A program made the translations under genes and the position numbers. Shown piece after piece: positions 25,164-33,684 of a DNA stretch of 40,036 bases (the first letter of the stretch is position 1; every line of letters begins with the position of its first letter). Source of the stretch: Paenibacillus xylaniclasticus (GTDB taxonomy: Bacteria > Bacillota > Bacilli > Paenibacillales > Paenibacillaceae); the NCBI RefSeq assembly GCF_004001065.1, contig NZ_BIML01000035.1, positions 1 through 40,036 of the forward strand, read 5' to 3'. The notes beneath the pieces are model-generated. The model searched no databases and was not told where the DNA came from. It saw only the letters and a program-made list of their open reading frames with translations.

Positions 25164-25412
25164 CTATCTCTTCTCAGCGGCATCAACCGTATGCTTCAAC
25201 AATGTAGCAATTGTCACTGGACCAACTCCAGCAGGAACAGGAGTAATGGCCGAAGCAAACGGGAGACATGCCTCGTAGTCCACATCTCCAATATTCCCAG
25301 GGTTATATCCAGCATCTAGGATGACAGCCCCTGGCTTGATCCAGTCACCCTGAACGAATTTGGGCTTCCCTACTGCAGCAACGACAATATCCGCCGATCG
25401 ATTAGCTTTCAT
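25164..25412 (-). pseudogene. folD: folD 3' remnant (methylene-THF dehydrogenase/cyclohydrolase)
   Basis: Only about 82 codons remain of a gene that normally has about 285. After SD GAGGGGG and the ATG at 25412, the sequence reads MKAN and goes straight into [32 protein letters not shown] and [19 protein letters not shown], the C-terminal NADP-binding half. The substrate-binding half with the catalytic Lys is missing, so it cannot be a working enzyme alone. The ribosome site and riboswitch are intact, so the deletion began right after the start. A complete folD must exist elsewhere if the cell uses the pathway (inference). Confidence 0.85.
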
Positions 25413-25450
25413 AGATAACATCCCCCTCATCTTAAAGTTCAGAAAACAAA

Positions 25451-25550
25451 AAGAGGCAAGGAGAAAAATCCCCTTACCTCTGCCCAGGTGATCGGCTGTA
25501 TGAAGTATGTGCTCCACCGTGGTACTCCACGTCTCGCCAGTAACACATAC
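25451..25550 (-). ncRNA. ZTP (pfl) riboswitch with terminator, upstream of folD remnant
   Basis: On the minus strand: P1 TATGTG...CACATA encloses TTACTGGCG, the hairpin CGTGG-AGTA-CCACG and GGAGCACATA; then a spacer and the conserved pseudoknot segment CACCTGGGC. This order matches the ZTP aptamer (ACTGGCG..GTGG..CCAC..GGGAGC..CGCCTGGGC). A terminator follows: AGGTAAGG / CCTTGCCT and CTTTTTGTTTTC. ZTP (ZMP) binding signals low 10-formyl-THF and turns on folate and purine genes; folD is a classic target. Confidence 0.9.
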
Positions 25551-25638
25551 CAAACGGTTAATTGTATTTTGTCAGAAGCATACGATAAATACAATATTTA
25601 ATTTCCTCTCTTCCAACGTCGCAAGAAGTCACTCAAAT

Positions 25639-27477
25639 TTAATTCGTCTTGAACCTGGAAATCGAATTATTCAAGTCCTCTGCCAATACAGCCAAGGCTT
25701 GTGATGTCGCTGCAGTTTCTTGTGCCGCGGACGCAGAGCTCAATGATGCTTCAGAAATACTTGAAATGGATTTCGTAATTTCAGTTGTTTGGGCCGCCTG
25801 TTCTTCGCATGCTGCGGCGATCTCGGATACTTTGGATTCGGTTTGTTGAATGAGGGAAATAATTTGCGTAAAGCCGACTCCCATATTTTTAGTCTTCTCA
25901 GTTCCAGCCAAGACGGATGTCACACTGAGACTCATGTTATCCTGCATCTGCTTGATAATCGATGTAATCTGTCTTGTTGCTTCAGTGCTTCGTTCAGCCA
26001 GCTTACGAACCTCAGACGCCACGACCGCAAAGCCCTTGCCTTGATCCCCCGCTCTTGCCGCTTCAATTGCTGCATTGAGGGAAAGGAGATTCGTCTGGTC
26101 CGCAATATTGCTAATCACTTCAATAATATCCCCAATTCGAGCAGAATCCTCTTCTAATCGAGATACTTGAGCATTCACAACGGACATACCGTCAATCGTC
26201 TCTTCTACGAGCTTCTCACCCGCTTTAGCAACGCTAACTGTATTGGCAGCGATCGAGACCGCTTCTTCAGCTCCAGCAGCTACCGCATCTATTGCTTCAG
26301 AAAACTCCTCGAATAATTTCTGCATCGAGTGTGTCGCGCTCGCTTGAGATGCACTACTGCTGGCTACTTCTTCTGTAGTTGCCGATATTTCCTCTGAGGA
26401 GGATGCCAGATTTTGCGAGGCATCAGACAGGTTGTGTACTAGATTACGTAAATTATTCGTCATCGCATTTACAGCCAGCGTCATATCTCCCAGCTCGTCA
26501 TTGGTAATGACATCAATCTCATCTCGCAGATCACCTTCTGCCACTTTACTGACCGAGCTTACCACTCTTCTCAAAGGCGTGTATATCGACTTCAGCAGGT
26601 AGTAAATGACGACTGCTCCTACAACAGCGACCCCTAGTATTAAGAACACGGCGGTATATAGAATCTGGCTTGCTGAATCTTTAATTTCCATTGGATCTAT
26701 CTCAGCAATAATCTTCCAGCCTGTTTCTGGATTGGTGATAAAACGCGCCTTTTTTTCAACCCCGTCAACTGCATACGAGATTTGACCACTTTCTTTGGAG
26801 TAGACTTCCGGCAGGTAAGAGCTTGTATTCTCCTCTCCAGGACTTATTGTAGGGTGCAATAAATACTTTTGATTTTTATCGAGGACAAAGACATACCCAT
26901 TTTCCCCTATTTTCACCCTGGACAACTCTTCCCATAAACTGCCGATATTAATAATAGCGCCTACAGTAAAGGAGCCATCTACGGACATCTTCGCCGCAGT
27001 CATGATACTCTCGCCCTTTGTGTTAACCTTGGGCGTCGGCTCCGATATTATCGTACTACCTTTGGATGCTAATGCATCAATGTACCAAGATCGCTTAGTA
27101 ACGTCCGCATTTCGAGTAGCATCAGTGGCAGGATAAGCATTCATTCTAAGGGAGCTGTCGATGTAGAAACCGGTTTCAACCATCGGGTTTAACTCCGTAT
27201 ATTGTTTGGTTAGCCAATATCTACTACTTTCATCCGGTGTATTTCTTGTTTCCTCTTCAATGTAATCCAAAGAAGATATTGTGCTTTCAATAACGTCTTG
27301 TATAGACGCGTTGACTGCGGATGCTCCATTCCCGGCAGTTTGAAACATCTGTTTTGTAATTTCTTCCTCTGCCTTTTGGTAAGCTGAGTATCCTAAACTC
27401 ACACAAGGTACTAAAAGAATTGCGAGAGAATAAACAATCAATCTAAAACGAATCGTAATACGACGTTTTTTTAACAT
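25639..27477 (-). CDS. Methyl-accepting chemotaxis protein (dCache)
   Basis: A 612-residue receptor. The ATG at 27477 has AAAGG eight bases upstream (a GTG three codons earlier is possible). TM1 ([20 protein letters not shown]), a double Cache sensor (about 35-285; [36 protein letters not shown]), TM2 ([21 protein letters not shown]), HAMP, then the signalling domain with the tip [20 protein letters not shown]. All parts intact. Of the B. subtilis McpA/B type, sensing amino acids or other small ligands. It stands alone with its own promoter. Confidence 0.93.
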   Translation of the reverse strand: MLKKRRITIRFRLIVYSLAILLVPCVSLGYSAYQKAEEEITKQMFQTAGNGASAVNASIQDVIESTISSLDYIEEETRNTPDESSRYWLTKQYTELNPMVETGFYIDSSLRMNAYPATDATRNADVTKRSWYIDALASKGSTIISEPTPKVNTKGESIMTAAKMSVDGSFTVGAIINIGSLWEELSRVKIGENGYVFVLDKNQKYLLHPTISPGEENTSSYLPEVYSKESGQISYAVDGVEKKARFITNPETGWKIIAEIDPMEIKDSASQILYTAVFLILGVAVVGAVVIYYLLKSIYTPLRRVVSSVSKVAEGDLRDEIDVITNDELGDMTLAVNAMTNNLRNLVHNLSDASQNLASSSEEISATTEEVASSSASQASATHSMQKLFEEFSEAIDAVAAGAEEAVSIAANTVSVAKAGEKLVEETIDGMSVVNAQVSRLEEDSARIGDIIEVISNIADQTNLLSLNAAIEAARAGDQGKGFAVVASEVRKLAERSTEATRQITSIIKQMQDNMSLSVTSVLAGTEKTKNMGVGFTQIISLIQQTESKVSEIAAACEEQAAQTTEITKSISSISEASLSSASAAQETAATSQALAVLAEDLNNSISRFKTN

Positions 27478-27749
27478 GTTGTTCACCTTTTCTCTTAGAA
27501 GTTGGATATGTAAGTGAGGTGACCAAGAATTCGACCTCTAACGTGGTGTATACAACGACGATGTCTATTCAGGTCTATTAGTTAGCTTACATTTAATCCA
27601 CAAGTTCCACGATTGTCATGCTGATTGATAAAAACCTGCAAATTATCATTCATCCCGGAGTCATTCGACGAAGTAGTTTCCCCCCATCCATGTTGTCTCT
27701 TGCAATCGAAACTTCGTAAACATATCCTTCATACATACTGCTTATTCAA

Positions 27750-27795
27750 ATATTCTTATAAAAATATTATTATAAAAATATTTTTATAAGAATAT
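27750..27795. repeat. Perfect 19-base AT-rich inverted repeat
   Basis: ATATTCTTATAAAAATATT and AATATTTTTATAAGAATAT, 19 of 19 paired, around the loop ATTATAAA. TTATAAAAATATT also occurs as a direct repeat in it. Confidence 0.85.
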
Positions 27796-27949
27796 AATAA
27801 TTCAATATTGTATCAGTTGTCATCCATATTCTTCTATACATTAATAATTTTATTACTGCTTTAAAAATTTAAACCAATTCGATCCGTTGCAGCGAAACAT
27901 CCGACATTGGATACCCTCCGTTGCTCCGCACGGTTTATAACGTAAATTT

Positions 27950-27976
27950 AAAGAGCACCCTGTTGGGGTGCTCTTT
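27950..27976 (-). terminator. Terminator after the short RHH-like remnant
   Basis: AAAGAGCACCC / GGGTGCTCTTT around a short loop, nearly symmetric and AT-flanked; it can work on both strands. Confidence 0.75.
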
Positions 27977-27995
27977 CTGAACTTTGTAGGCTGGG

Positions 27996-28166
27996 TTAGC
28001 GACCGCCGTGCTTTTCTTTTGCTTTTAGGATTTTTAATTCCCGTTTGCGCTCCAACTTAGCTACAAGCTGTTGTTTGGTAAGAGTCTTTCTCTCCCGCTT
28101 CCGCTTTTCTAACTCCAACCGAATAGCTTCTTGCGCATAAGAGGAAACACCCTTATTCGATTTGCA
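27996..28166 (-). pseudogene. Short remnant of a small basic protein, 5' end lost
   Basis: The minus strand is open for 56 codons to TAA at 27996: SNKGVSSYAQEAIRLELEK, then RKRERKTLTKQQLVAKLERK, ELKILKAKEKHGGR. A stop lies just before (near 28168) and the nearest ATG is in another frame, so the start is lost or frameshifted. GVSSYAQEAIRLEL resembles the end of small ribbon-helix-helix DNA-binding proteins, and the rest is a strongly charged helix. A terminator follows it. Identification is tentative. Confidence 0.5.
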
Positions 28167-28315
28167 TCATGTCTTGGGTTCCAGGGAGGATAGAGCCTTC
28201 ATGCGTCTGGACTGCCAACCAGACCATGTTTTCTCGTTCCGACAAAATTATATCTTGTTACCATAGTTCTATCAATTAGATCGAATGTGTAGATAAACTC
28301 CATCAGTATATAGAC
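28167..28315. other. Intergenic region, nothing recognised
   Basis: Between the remnant and the terminator of the diguanylate cyclase gene. No conserved feature seen. Confidence 0.35.
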
Positions 28316-28344
28316 AACAACCACTCCGTAATGGAGTGGTTGTT
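28316..28344 (-). terminator. Terminator of the diguanylate cyclase gene
   Basis: AACAACCACTCC / GGAGTGGTTGTT, twelve perfect pairs around GTAAT, 11 bases after the stop codon. Confidence 0.85.
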
Positions 28345-28354
28345 AAATAGAACC

Positions 28355-30121
28355 TCACTTTAACTGTTCCCCGGATACGGAGGAAGATGCAGCCGTTACT
28401 CTATTACGCCCGAGAGCTTTGGACACGTATAGCCGCTCGTCGGATACCGTCACGAGTTCCTTCTCGTCACGAATCTGATCGGCCTTTCGTTCCGCGCAGC
28501 CTATACTCACCGTCACAATCCCATGACCTCTACCTAAGTTCTCCATTCTCTCATCTTCAACGGTGCGACGAATTTCTTCAGCTATTCGCTGTGATGCTTG
28601 CAGGCTGTAACCCGGTAAAATAACCGCGAACTCTTCCCCGCCATATCGTGCAAATGTCACGTCATCGGGAAGCAGCCGCTTAACTAATTGTGCAATACGA
28701 ATGAGCAGATCGTCCCCGTGTACATGACCATAATAATCGTTATATTTTTTATATTCATCAATATCTAGCATAATTAAGCTTAGGCATTCATTATGTCGGG
28801 CAGCTGTTACGAAATTTTCTGAGATCGTCTCATTAAACTTATGTCGGTTGTAAATACCTGTTAACGAATCGAGATTCACTAACCTTTTCAGTTCCTCATT
28901 TGCCTGATTCAACTGCAAGGTCCGCTCTTTCACCAGCTCATCCAGCTTACTGTTGAGAACCTTTAATTTGTCCACATGTTGTACATAGTTTCTACATAGC
29001 GAGAATAATACAAGCAATACATTGATCATAATCATCGGATTCGCTATGGGCGGAGAATAGATTATACCGAGTGCACTAAAATACTCACCAATATACCCTA
29101 TAATAACGAACAATATTCCGAGCAATAATGACTTGGCCAATTCAAGCTTCAATTTTAGCGCCTTGAACATAATCCAAATGTTGTAGAGAATGAATAACAG
29201 CGCGAAAGGAAACACACCGAAGAACAGCTTCTGAAACAATTTGGGCTCTGTAAATGTTGCAAGAACAGCAATGGATAAAAAGACGATCAGATTGGCATGT
29301 ATAATCCATTTCGAGAACAACTTATTATATAAGAAATAAATAAAGAGAGCATACAGGGCAAAAGAAACAGATGTCGATATATACTCGATTCTTGTAGCCA
29401 ATTCATATGAAAGAGACAAGGGCAAATCGTTGTACAAATACGGCACGGTTACTACTCCGCGGATCGCGATGCCAATGGCAAACAAACCAAACGTTAAAAA
29501 CAATTTCTCGTGGCGATTCATCAGACCAATCATTAACGTCGCTATTCCTACTAGAGAAATAATCGTCAAGACGCATATCGTCAGATACCGCCCCAATTGA
29601 TAGTTACGCTCAATCGTCTCCAAATCCCCAATGGCCGGAGCCGCTGAGAATCCACCTCGTATATGGTCATAACTCGATACCTGAATGGCAATTTCAACCG
29701 TGGACGAGGTCGGAGTAAAAGGAACGATGACCGTCCTTAAAACAGTCTCATGCTCACTGGCGTTCGTCCCAACCTTTCCAATCTCCTTCAGCTTCTTCCC
29801 ATCGATAAAAATGGCGACCGCACTATAAACATGCGGCAGTTTAAATCCTAATTGTTGATTGACCATATTTTCGGGGATCTTCACTTTTTTGATAAAGGTA
29901 CCGTATGTATTGGCAGGGAAATCCAGATCATCGAACTGTACCGGCAATTGTACAAGCGGCACATTACCTGATGACGCCGAAGCCCCTGTAATCAACTGCT
30001 CATGATAAAATAGCCAGCCATCTTTCACTTTTTCTTGATAGGCGGCGGCCGATGCATGCATAGGAATGAATCCTACACACCCCATGATGAATACAAGTAT
30101 GATTAGCCATTTCGTTCTCAA
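28355..30121 (-). CDS. 7TM membrane diguanylate cyclase (7TMR-DISM + GGDEF)
   Basis: A 588-residue protein from a TTG at 30121, with GAGGG eight bases upstream. A signal peptide (LIILVFIMGCVGFIPMHASA), an outer jelly-roll domain (about 30-190), seven TM segments (about 190-385), a coiled linker, and a GGDEF domain with RYGGEEFAVILPG (GGEEF) and intact metal and nucleotide residues (LDSLTGIYNRHKFN, DIDEYKKYNDYYGH). An RxxD inhibitory site is absent in front of GGEEF, so product feedback would be weak. It makes c-di-GMP in response to an outer ligand that is probably a carbohydrate (family inference). It opposes the GGDEF-EAL protein at 11988. Confidence 0.92.
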   Translation of the reverse strand: MRTKWLIILVFIMGCVGFIPMHASAAAYQEKVKDGWLFYHEQLITGASASSGNVPLVQLPVQFDDLDFPANTYGTFIKKVKIPENMVNQQLGFKLPHVYSAVAIFIDGKKLKEIGKVGTNASEHETVLRTVIVPFTPTSSTVEIAIQVSSYDHIRGGFSAAPAIGDLETIERNYQLGRYLTICVLTIISLVGIATLMIGLMNRHEKLFLTFGLFAIGIAIRGVVTVPYLYNDLPLSLSYELATRIEYISTSVSFALYALFIYFLYNKLFSKWIIHANLIVFLSIAVLATFTEPKLFQKLFFGVFPFALLFILYNIWIMFKALKLKLELAKSLLLGILFVIIGYIGEYFSALGIIYSPPIANPMIMINVLLVLFSLCRNYVQHVDKLKVLNSKLDELVKERTLQLNQANEELKRLVNLDSLTGIYNRHKFNETISENFVTAARHNECLSLIMLDIDEYKKYNDYYGHVHGDDLLIRIAQLVKRLLPDDVTFARYGGEEFAVILPGYSLQASQRIAEEIRRTVEDERMENLGRGHGIVTVSIGCAERKADQIRDEKELVTVSDERLYVSKALGRNRVTAASSSVSGEQLK

Positions 30122-30475
30122 TAAGCTCGCCCTCTATCTAGCTGCTGAACAACTTTATTTAATTGTTATCCATAGTATACATATAGTATTAGAATAGTAC
30201 TTAATTATAACTAATGCTAGTACATGATTAGGTTGAATTCAAATTATGATGATTTTATTCGCGGGCAAGGTAAATATATAGGACTGTATTGTTCTTTTTA
30301 ATCAATTATTAACTTATTTTACCTATAAACAACTAATAACAAGCCCCTTCTACATATACTTAAGCATAAACTACAGTTTGACCGCAAAAAATATATCCGT
30401 ATACAAACAAAATCACTCTTTACAATGCAGTAGAGGCCACCCCTTGCGGAATGGCCCTGATATTCGCTCCCTAAC
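30122..30475. other. Intergenic region upstream of the diguanylate cyclase
   Basis: AT-rich, about 350 bases. It must hold the promoter of the 28355-30121 gene. A weak GGCC...GGCC hairpin lies near 30434-30456. No c-di-GMP riboswitch core was found. Confidence 0.4.
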
Positions 30476-30498
30476 AAAAAAATCGCCCGACTGGGCGA
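30476..30498 (-). terminator. Terminator of the 30534-30839 gene
   Basis: TCGCCC / GGGCGA around GACT followed on the minus strand by TTTTTTT. Confidence 0.85.
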
Positions 30499-30533
30499 CG
30501 CTAGAGGTTATTAGATAATACCGCCATACGATA

Positions 30534-30839
30534 TTATACTTCTACAATTGTAAAAATATCCGAAATACCCGCTCTACGTGAAAGGCGTGATAATTGTAAT
30601 TTTAAAGTGTTGTTCGATTTGATACTGGCATTAATCTTCTTAAATCCAGTTGCTTTATACATTCTCATCACTTCTTCCAGATTCTCAGCCATATCAGGCG
30701 TAAGAACCTGCATACTTGTGCAATCTGCCTCTAATGTATACTCTGTGGGGTTAATCGACTTCATCTTGTGGGTGTACTCCGTCACAAACAACTGTGCGAC
30801 TTCCATCGTTACTTTGGGCATTACACTGAAAGAAACCAC
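30534..30839 (-). CDS. Uncharacterised 101-residue protein
   Basis: The GTG at 30839 is the only plausible start; in-frame sequence upstream (SIKIQVDNTNRV) is open for about 15 more codons without a start. No signal peptide, TM segment or known motif is visible. Alternating beta strands (TEYTLEADCTSMQVL) and a basic end (KLQLSRLSRRAGI) with NASIKSNNTL give a compact alpha/beta pattern reminiscent of STAS-like or single-domain signalling proteins, but I do not recognise the family. A related C-terminal fragment lies divergently on the plus strand. Its own terminator is at 30476. Confidence 0.6.
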   Translation of the reverse strand: MVSFSVMPKVTMEVAQLFVTEYTHKMKSINPTEYTLEADCTSMQVLTPDMAENLEEVMRMYKATGFKKINASIKSNNTLKLQLSRLSRRAGISDIFTIVEV

Positions 30840-30888
30840 TCTATTCGTGTTATCGACTTGGATCTTGATGCTATCGGTCCGCTCTTAA

Positions 30889-31023
30889 AGAGCCGCCGTT
30901 GTAGTTTCAGGTGCAGTATCGAAGCTTCAGTTAAGTCGTACAGCTAGACAAGCAGAGCATTCCACAGAAAGTCATTTTAGTACTTATGAAGAAGCACTTG
31001 CGTTTTTAAAGGGTACGAATTAG
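30889..31023 (+). pseudogene. C-terminal fragment related to the 30534-30839 protein
   Basis: The plus strand is open for 44 codons to TAG at 31021, with no start: VVVSGAVSKLQLSRTARQAE, then HSTESHFSTYEEALAFLKGT. SKLQLSRTARQAE matches LKLQLSRLSRRAG near the end of the opposite-strand gene, so they are paralogous or the region was duplicated and inverted. STYEEALAFLK looks like a normal protein end. A good terminator follows. Confidence 0.55.
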
Positions 31024-31048
31024 AAATATACACCTAACGGCTATGGAG

Positions 31049-31090
31049 ACTGTCGCCAAAGTTTAAGAGACTTTGGCGGCAGTTTTTTAT
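31049..31090 (+). terminator. Terminator after the plus-strand fragment
   Basis: ACTGTCGCCAAAGT / ACTTTGGCGGCAGT, fourteen pairs with one mismatch, followed by TTTTTTATT. Confidence 0.85.
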
Positions 31091-31259
31091 TATCTACTAT
31101 TACCACTTCGATGTCGAAGGGCAATGGCAGTGTAGTATCTCCGCCAGAATAAACGGTGCTGCGTGCTTTTGTATACCATATTTGTGAACCAGACCTAGCT
31201 CCCTTTGTCGAGGGGTTTGTTTTTTTCAGGATTTGATTGTTAAATTACAACACCATTGA
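31091..31259. other. Upstream region of the GntR operon
   Basis: About 170 bases without a gene. AT-rich near 31230-31260, leading into the promoter. Confidence 0.35.
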
Positions 31260-31288
31260 TTGACAATAATGTGCTTTCTGTATATTCT
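31260..31288 (+). promoter_or_regulatory. Sigma-A promoter of the GntR-ABC operon
   Basis: TTGACA, exactly 17 bases, TATTCT. The -10 box overlaps the start of the operator palindrome at 31287. Confidence 0.75.
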
Positions 31289-31309
31289 GTGTATGTATGT
31301 AATACACAG
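31287..31309. promoter_or_regulatory. Candidate GntR (YtrA-type) operator
   Basis: CTGTGTAT-GTATGTA-ATACACAG, perfect eight-base arms around seven bases, covering the end of the -10 box and the transcription start. Autorepression by the downstream regulator is the obvious prediction. Confidence 0.65.
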
Positions 31310-31329
31310 TTGTGCTTCATGGAGGTCAC

Positions 31330-31710
31330 ATGAAAATTATTATTTCCAATACGTCCGATCCACCAATCTATCAGCAAATCAAAAATCAAATAAAAGATGC
31401 CATCATTCTTGGCGAGTTAAAGGAAGGAGAAATGTTACCTTCTATTCGTGCATTGGCGAGTGATTTACATGTTAGTGTGCTAACAACCCGAAGGGTATAC
31501 GATGAGCTTGAATCGGAAGGATTTATTACGACCAAAGCGGGCAAAGGATCATTCGTTGCGAAAGAAAACTTCGAACTGCTTCTAGAGTCCAAACGGCGCA
31601 TGGTTGAAGTTAAATTAATTGAGGCTTGGGAATCTGCCCGCTTGCTTGGCATAAGTAAAAGCGAGCTTTATGCTATGATGGACCTGCTTTTTGAGGAGGA
31701 CGAAGAATGA
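31330..31710 (+). CDS. GntR-family (YtrA-type) transcriptional regulator
   Basis: A 126-residue protein from ATG at 31330 with GGAGG just upstream. The N-terminal winged helix has PPIYQQIKNQIKDAIILGEL, MLPSIRALASDLHVSVLTTR and VYDELESEGFITTKAGKG, the usual GntR signature. The short C-terminal helical part (LIEAWESARLLGISKSELY) identifies the YtrA subfamily, which regulates ABC transporter operons. The ATG of the ATPase gene overlaps its stop (ATGA). YtrA in B. subtilis responds to cell-wall antibiotics; a similar role is possible here. Confidence 0.92.
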   Translation: MKIIISNTSDPPIYQQIKNQIKDAIILGELKEGEMLPSIRALASDLHVSVLTTRRVYDELESEGFITTKAGKGSFVAKENFELLLESKRRMVEVKLIEAWESARLLGISKSELYAMMDLLFEEDEE

Positions 31711-32554
31711 AGCCGATATTGGAAGTAAACGGTTTGAAAAAGCACTTGGGAAATTTCCAATTGGATGACGTTAGCTTCTCTTTAACCGAAGGCTGTATTA
31801 ATGGATTCATTGGCGTTAACGGCGCTGGTAAACAACAACAATCAAGCTGATACTTGGATTAATTTCGAAAGATGCTGGAGAAATAAAGTTTTTTGGAGAG
31901 GATATCCAAAGAAACGAACGGGAGTTCAAAAACCGGATCGGCATTGTATTGGATGAAGGTTATTTCTATGATGGGCTAACATTGCTGGAAATGAAGAGCG
32001 TTATCGCGCCAGCCTATTCCAATTGGGATAACGCTCTGTTCAACCATCATATCGAACGGTTTGGGTTGCAGTTGAATCAAAAAATAGGAACGTTGTCCAA
32101 AGGTATGCGCATGAAGTTTGCAATTGCATTGGCTATTTCCCATCATGCAGATCTATTAATTATGGATGAGCCAACAAGTGGGCTTGATCCCCAGGTTAGA
32201 CTTGAGCTGATGGACATTTTACTTGACTACGTGAAAGATGGGAAAAGCGTTTTCTTATCTTCTCATATAACTTCTGACTTGGATAAGGTTGCTGACACTT
32301 TGATATTAATTGATAAGGGTCGAATTGTGTTCAATGAAGAGAAAGATGTCCTGTTGGATAGGCATGGACTTGTTAAAGGGGACACAAAGCAACTGAATAA
32401 CCTGACAAGAAACATGTTCTTAACTTTGCATGAAACACAATATGGCTTTTCCGGATTAACTGATGATAAGGCATCTGTCCGTCTACAAATGAAAAATGTA
32501 CTCATGGAAAGACCGACAATCGAAGATATTATGTTGGGCTACATCGGGAGGTGA
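31707..32554 (+). pseudogene. ABC transporter ATPase with frameshift in Walker A
   Basis: About 283 residues if the frame is restored. It starts MKPILEVNGLKKHLGNFQLD at 31707. At 31827-31835 the DNA reads GGTAAACAACAACAATC; adding one A gives GKTTTI, the normal Walker A of this family, and the rest (KLILGLISKDAGEIKFFGED) follows in the next frame. Later motifs are intact: signature LSKGM, Walker B LLIMDEPTSGLDP and SSHITSD. So one base of an A run is missing. Either a real null mutation or a homopolymer error. The end overlaps the permease ribosome site. Confidence 0.85.
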
Positions 32555-32559
32555 CCAAG

Positions 32560-33210
32560 ATGATCTTGCATCTTGTGAAGAAGGATTTCTTGCTCGCGAA
32601 AAGGTATTGGTTCGTCATGCTGATTGCAGCAATTGCGTTACCCGTCTTTATCCATAGGAAGATAACGTTTTTCTCTGAAGCAGGGTTTCTGCCTTTCTTT
32701 CTTAGCTCTCTGTACATCATCTTCTTATTGTTCAGTACGGTTTCGATGATGGAAGACAAGTACAGAGGGGCAGCGCATCTTTGTGCAACTCCTTACATGA
32801 GAAATGCTATCGTTAGATCGAAGTACCTTTTTATTATTGCCATTTTTGTTGGATGCTACATCATATATACTCTTACCGCTCTATTCAGTCCCATTAAGAT
32901 CAGCATGCTTAGCCTATCTGACATTGGACAAGCATTCTTTATTATAACCATCGTTTTTGGTGTGATCATCCCGGTTCAATATCGGTTTGGTTATGACAAA
33001 TCCAGATACATCTTATTCTTTTTGATATTCTTGACGCCCTTCGTATTGCCGAGTATTGTGAAGCTGCTACAAAATAACGGAGTCACAGTTGGGGACCTGC
33101 TCTCTTATCCACAATCAGTAACGGGATTATTACTTGTATTGATAGCTCTTATTGTCGGGTTCATATCACTAAGAATATCGACTCGGATCTATTCTAATAC
33201 AAGCTTATGA
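32560..33210 (+). CDS. ABC-2 type transporter permease
   Basis: A 216-residue membrane protein with six TM segments (about 20, 50, 100, 135, 160 and 190). The ATG at 32560 has GGGAGG eight bases upstream; a GTG at 32551 overlaps the ATPase stop. Similar to the ABC-2 membrane proteins encoded next to YtrA-type regulators. Partner of the preceding ATPase; if that is truly broken, this protein cannot transport. Substrate unknown. Confidence 0.85.
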   Translation: MILHLVKKDFLLAKRYWFVMLIAAIALPVFIHRKITFFSEAGFLPFFLSSLYIIFLLFSTVSMMEDKYRGAAHLCATPYMRNAIVRSKYLFIIAIFVGCYIIYTLTALFSPIKISMLSLSDIGQAFFIITIVFGVIIPVQYRFGYDKSRYILFFLIFLTPFVLPSIVKLLQNNGVTVGDLLSYPQSVTGLLLVLIALIVGFISLRISTRIYSNTSL

Positions 33211-33262
33211 TTTAAGTTGTACACCTAAACTCCCCTGTGCCATGTTGTTTGGGTAAAGTCCT

Positions 33263-33312
33263 TGGCTGTATGACATTTGTGTTCCCTTTGTAGATTTCCG
33301 CGTATACAGCCA
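33263..33312. repeat. Nine-base inverted repeat between convergent genes
   Basis: TGGCTGTAT and ATACAGCCA, nine perfect pairs separated by 32 bases, between the permease stop and the end of the YrdB-like gene. Possibly a weak terminator. Confidence 0.45.
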
Positions 33313-33321
33313 GCCTCTACT

Positions 33322-33684
33322 TCACGCTTTTACTTCATACAACTTTAAGATAAAGACAGCTGCCACAGTAAAGAATGATACGACTAACAAAACAAGCCCG
33401 AGCCCTCTCTGCCCAGCTGCATACAAAGATGCCGAGGCTAGAACGAACACAACAAGCTTTAATGCCGCTTGTACGGGAGATGAGAAAACAGGTACTGCAG
33501 CCTTCGGGGAAAGAAACATCCCCCATAGAATGGCAACGGTCAGCGGCAAAGCGATTGCCAATATAAATTTAATGGCTGCCCCTGACTTGATATGGTAACC
33601 ATAATATCCGAAGGCCACCAAAGCGACTATCTCTAACAGAAAAAATACAGCGAGGATACTACCACTAATCAAGCTCGTCTCCAT
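33322..33684 (-). CDS. YrdB-like (DUF2568) small membrane protein
   Basis: A 120-residue protein with four TM segments: LAVFFLLEIVALVAFGYYGY, IKFILAIALPLTVAILWGMF, ALKLVVFVLASASLYAAG and GLGLVLLVVSFFTVAAVFIL. The spacing, the WGMFLSPKA loop and FGYYGYHI fit the YrdB family. ATG at 33684 with GGAGGTGA only three bases ahead. Function unknown. Its direction opposes the transporter operon. Confidence 0.8.
   Translation of the reverse strand: METSLISGSILAVFFLLEIVALVAFGYYGYHIKSGAAIKFILAIALPLTVAILWGMFLSPKAAVPVFSSPVQAALKLVVFVLASASLYAAGQRGLGLVLLVVSFFTVAAVFILKLYEVKA

Larger units (their letters stand above)
27478..27995. other. Long intergenic region upstream of the chemoreceptor
   Basis: About 520 bases without a coding signal; it should hold the promoter of the chemoreceptor. 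The notable parts are a perfect AT-rich palindrome (27750-27795) and a terminator (27950-27976). Confidence 0.5.

Noticed and set aside
25451-25550. A tetrahydrofolate riboswitch upstream of folD.
   Set aside because: The conserved elements (ACTGGCG, CCTGGGC) are those of the ZTP class, not of the THF class.
25413-25553. N-terminal protein extension of the folD remnant (starting [12 protein letters not shown]).
   Set aside because: This stretch is the ZTP riboswitch and its terminator; the same false peptide (MVCVTGVTWSTT) appears before the GNAT gene at 37636.
30122-30533. A c-di-GMP riboswitch upstream of the diguanylate cyclase.
   Set aside because: The conserved GEMM core was not found on either strand.
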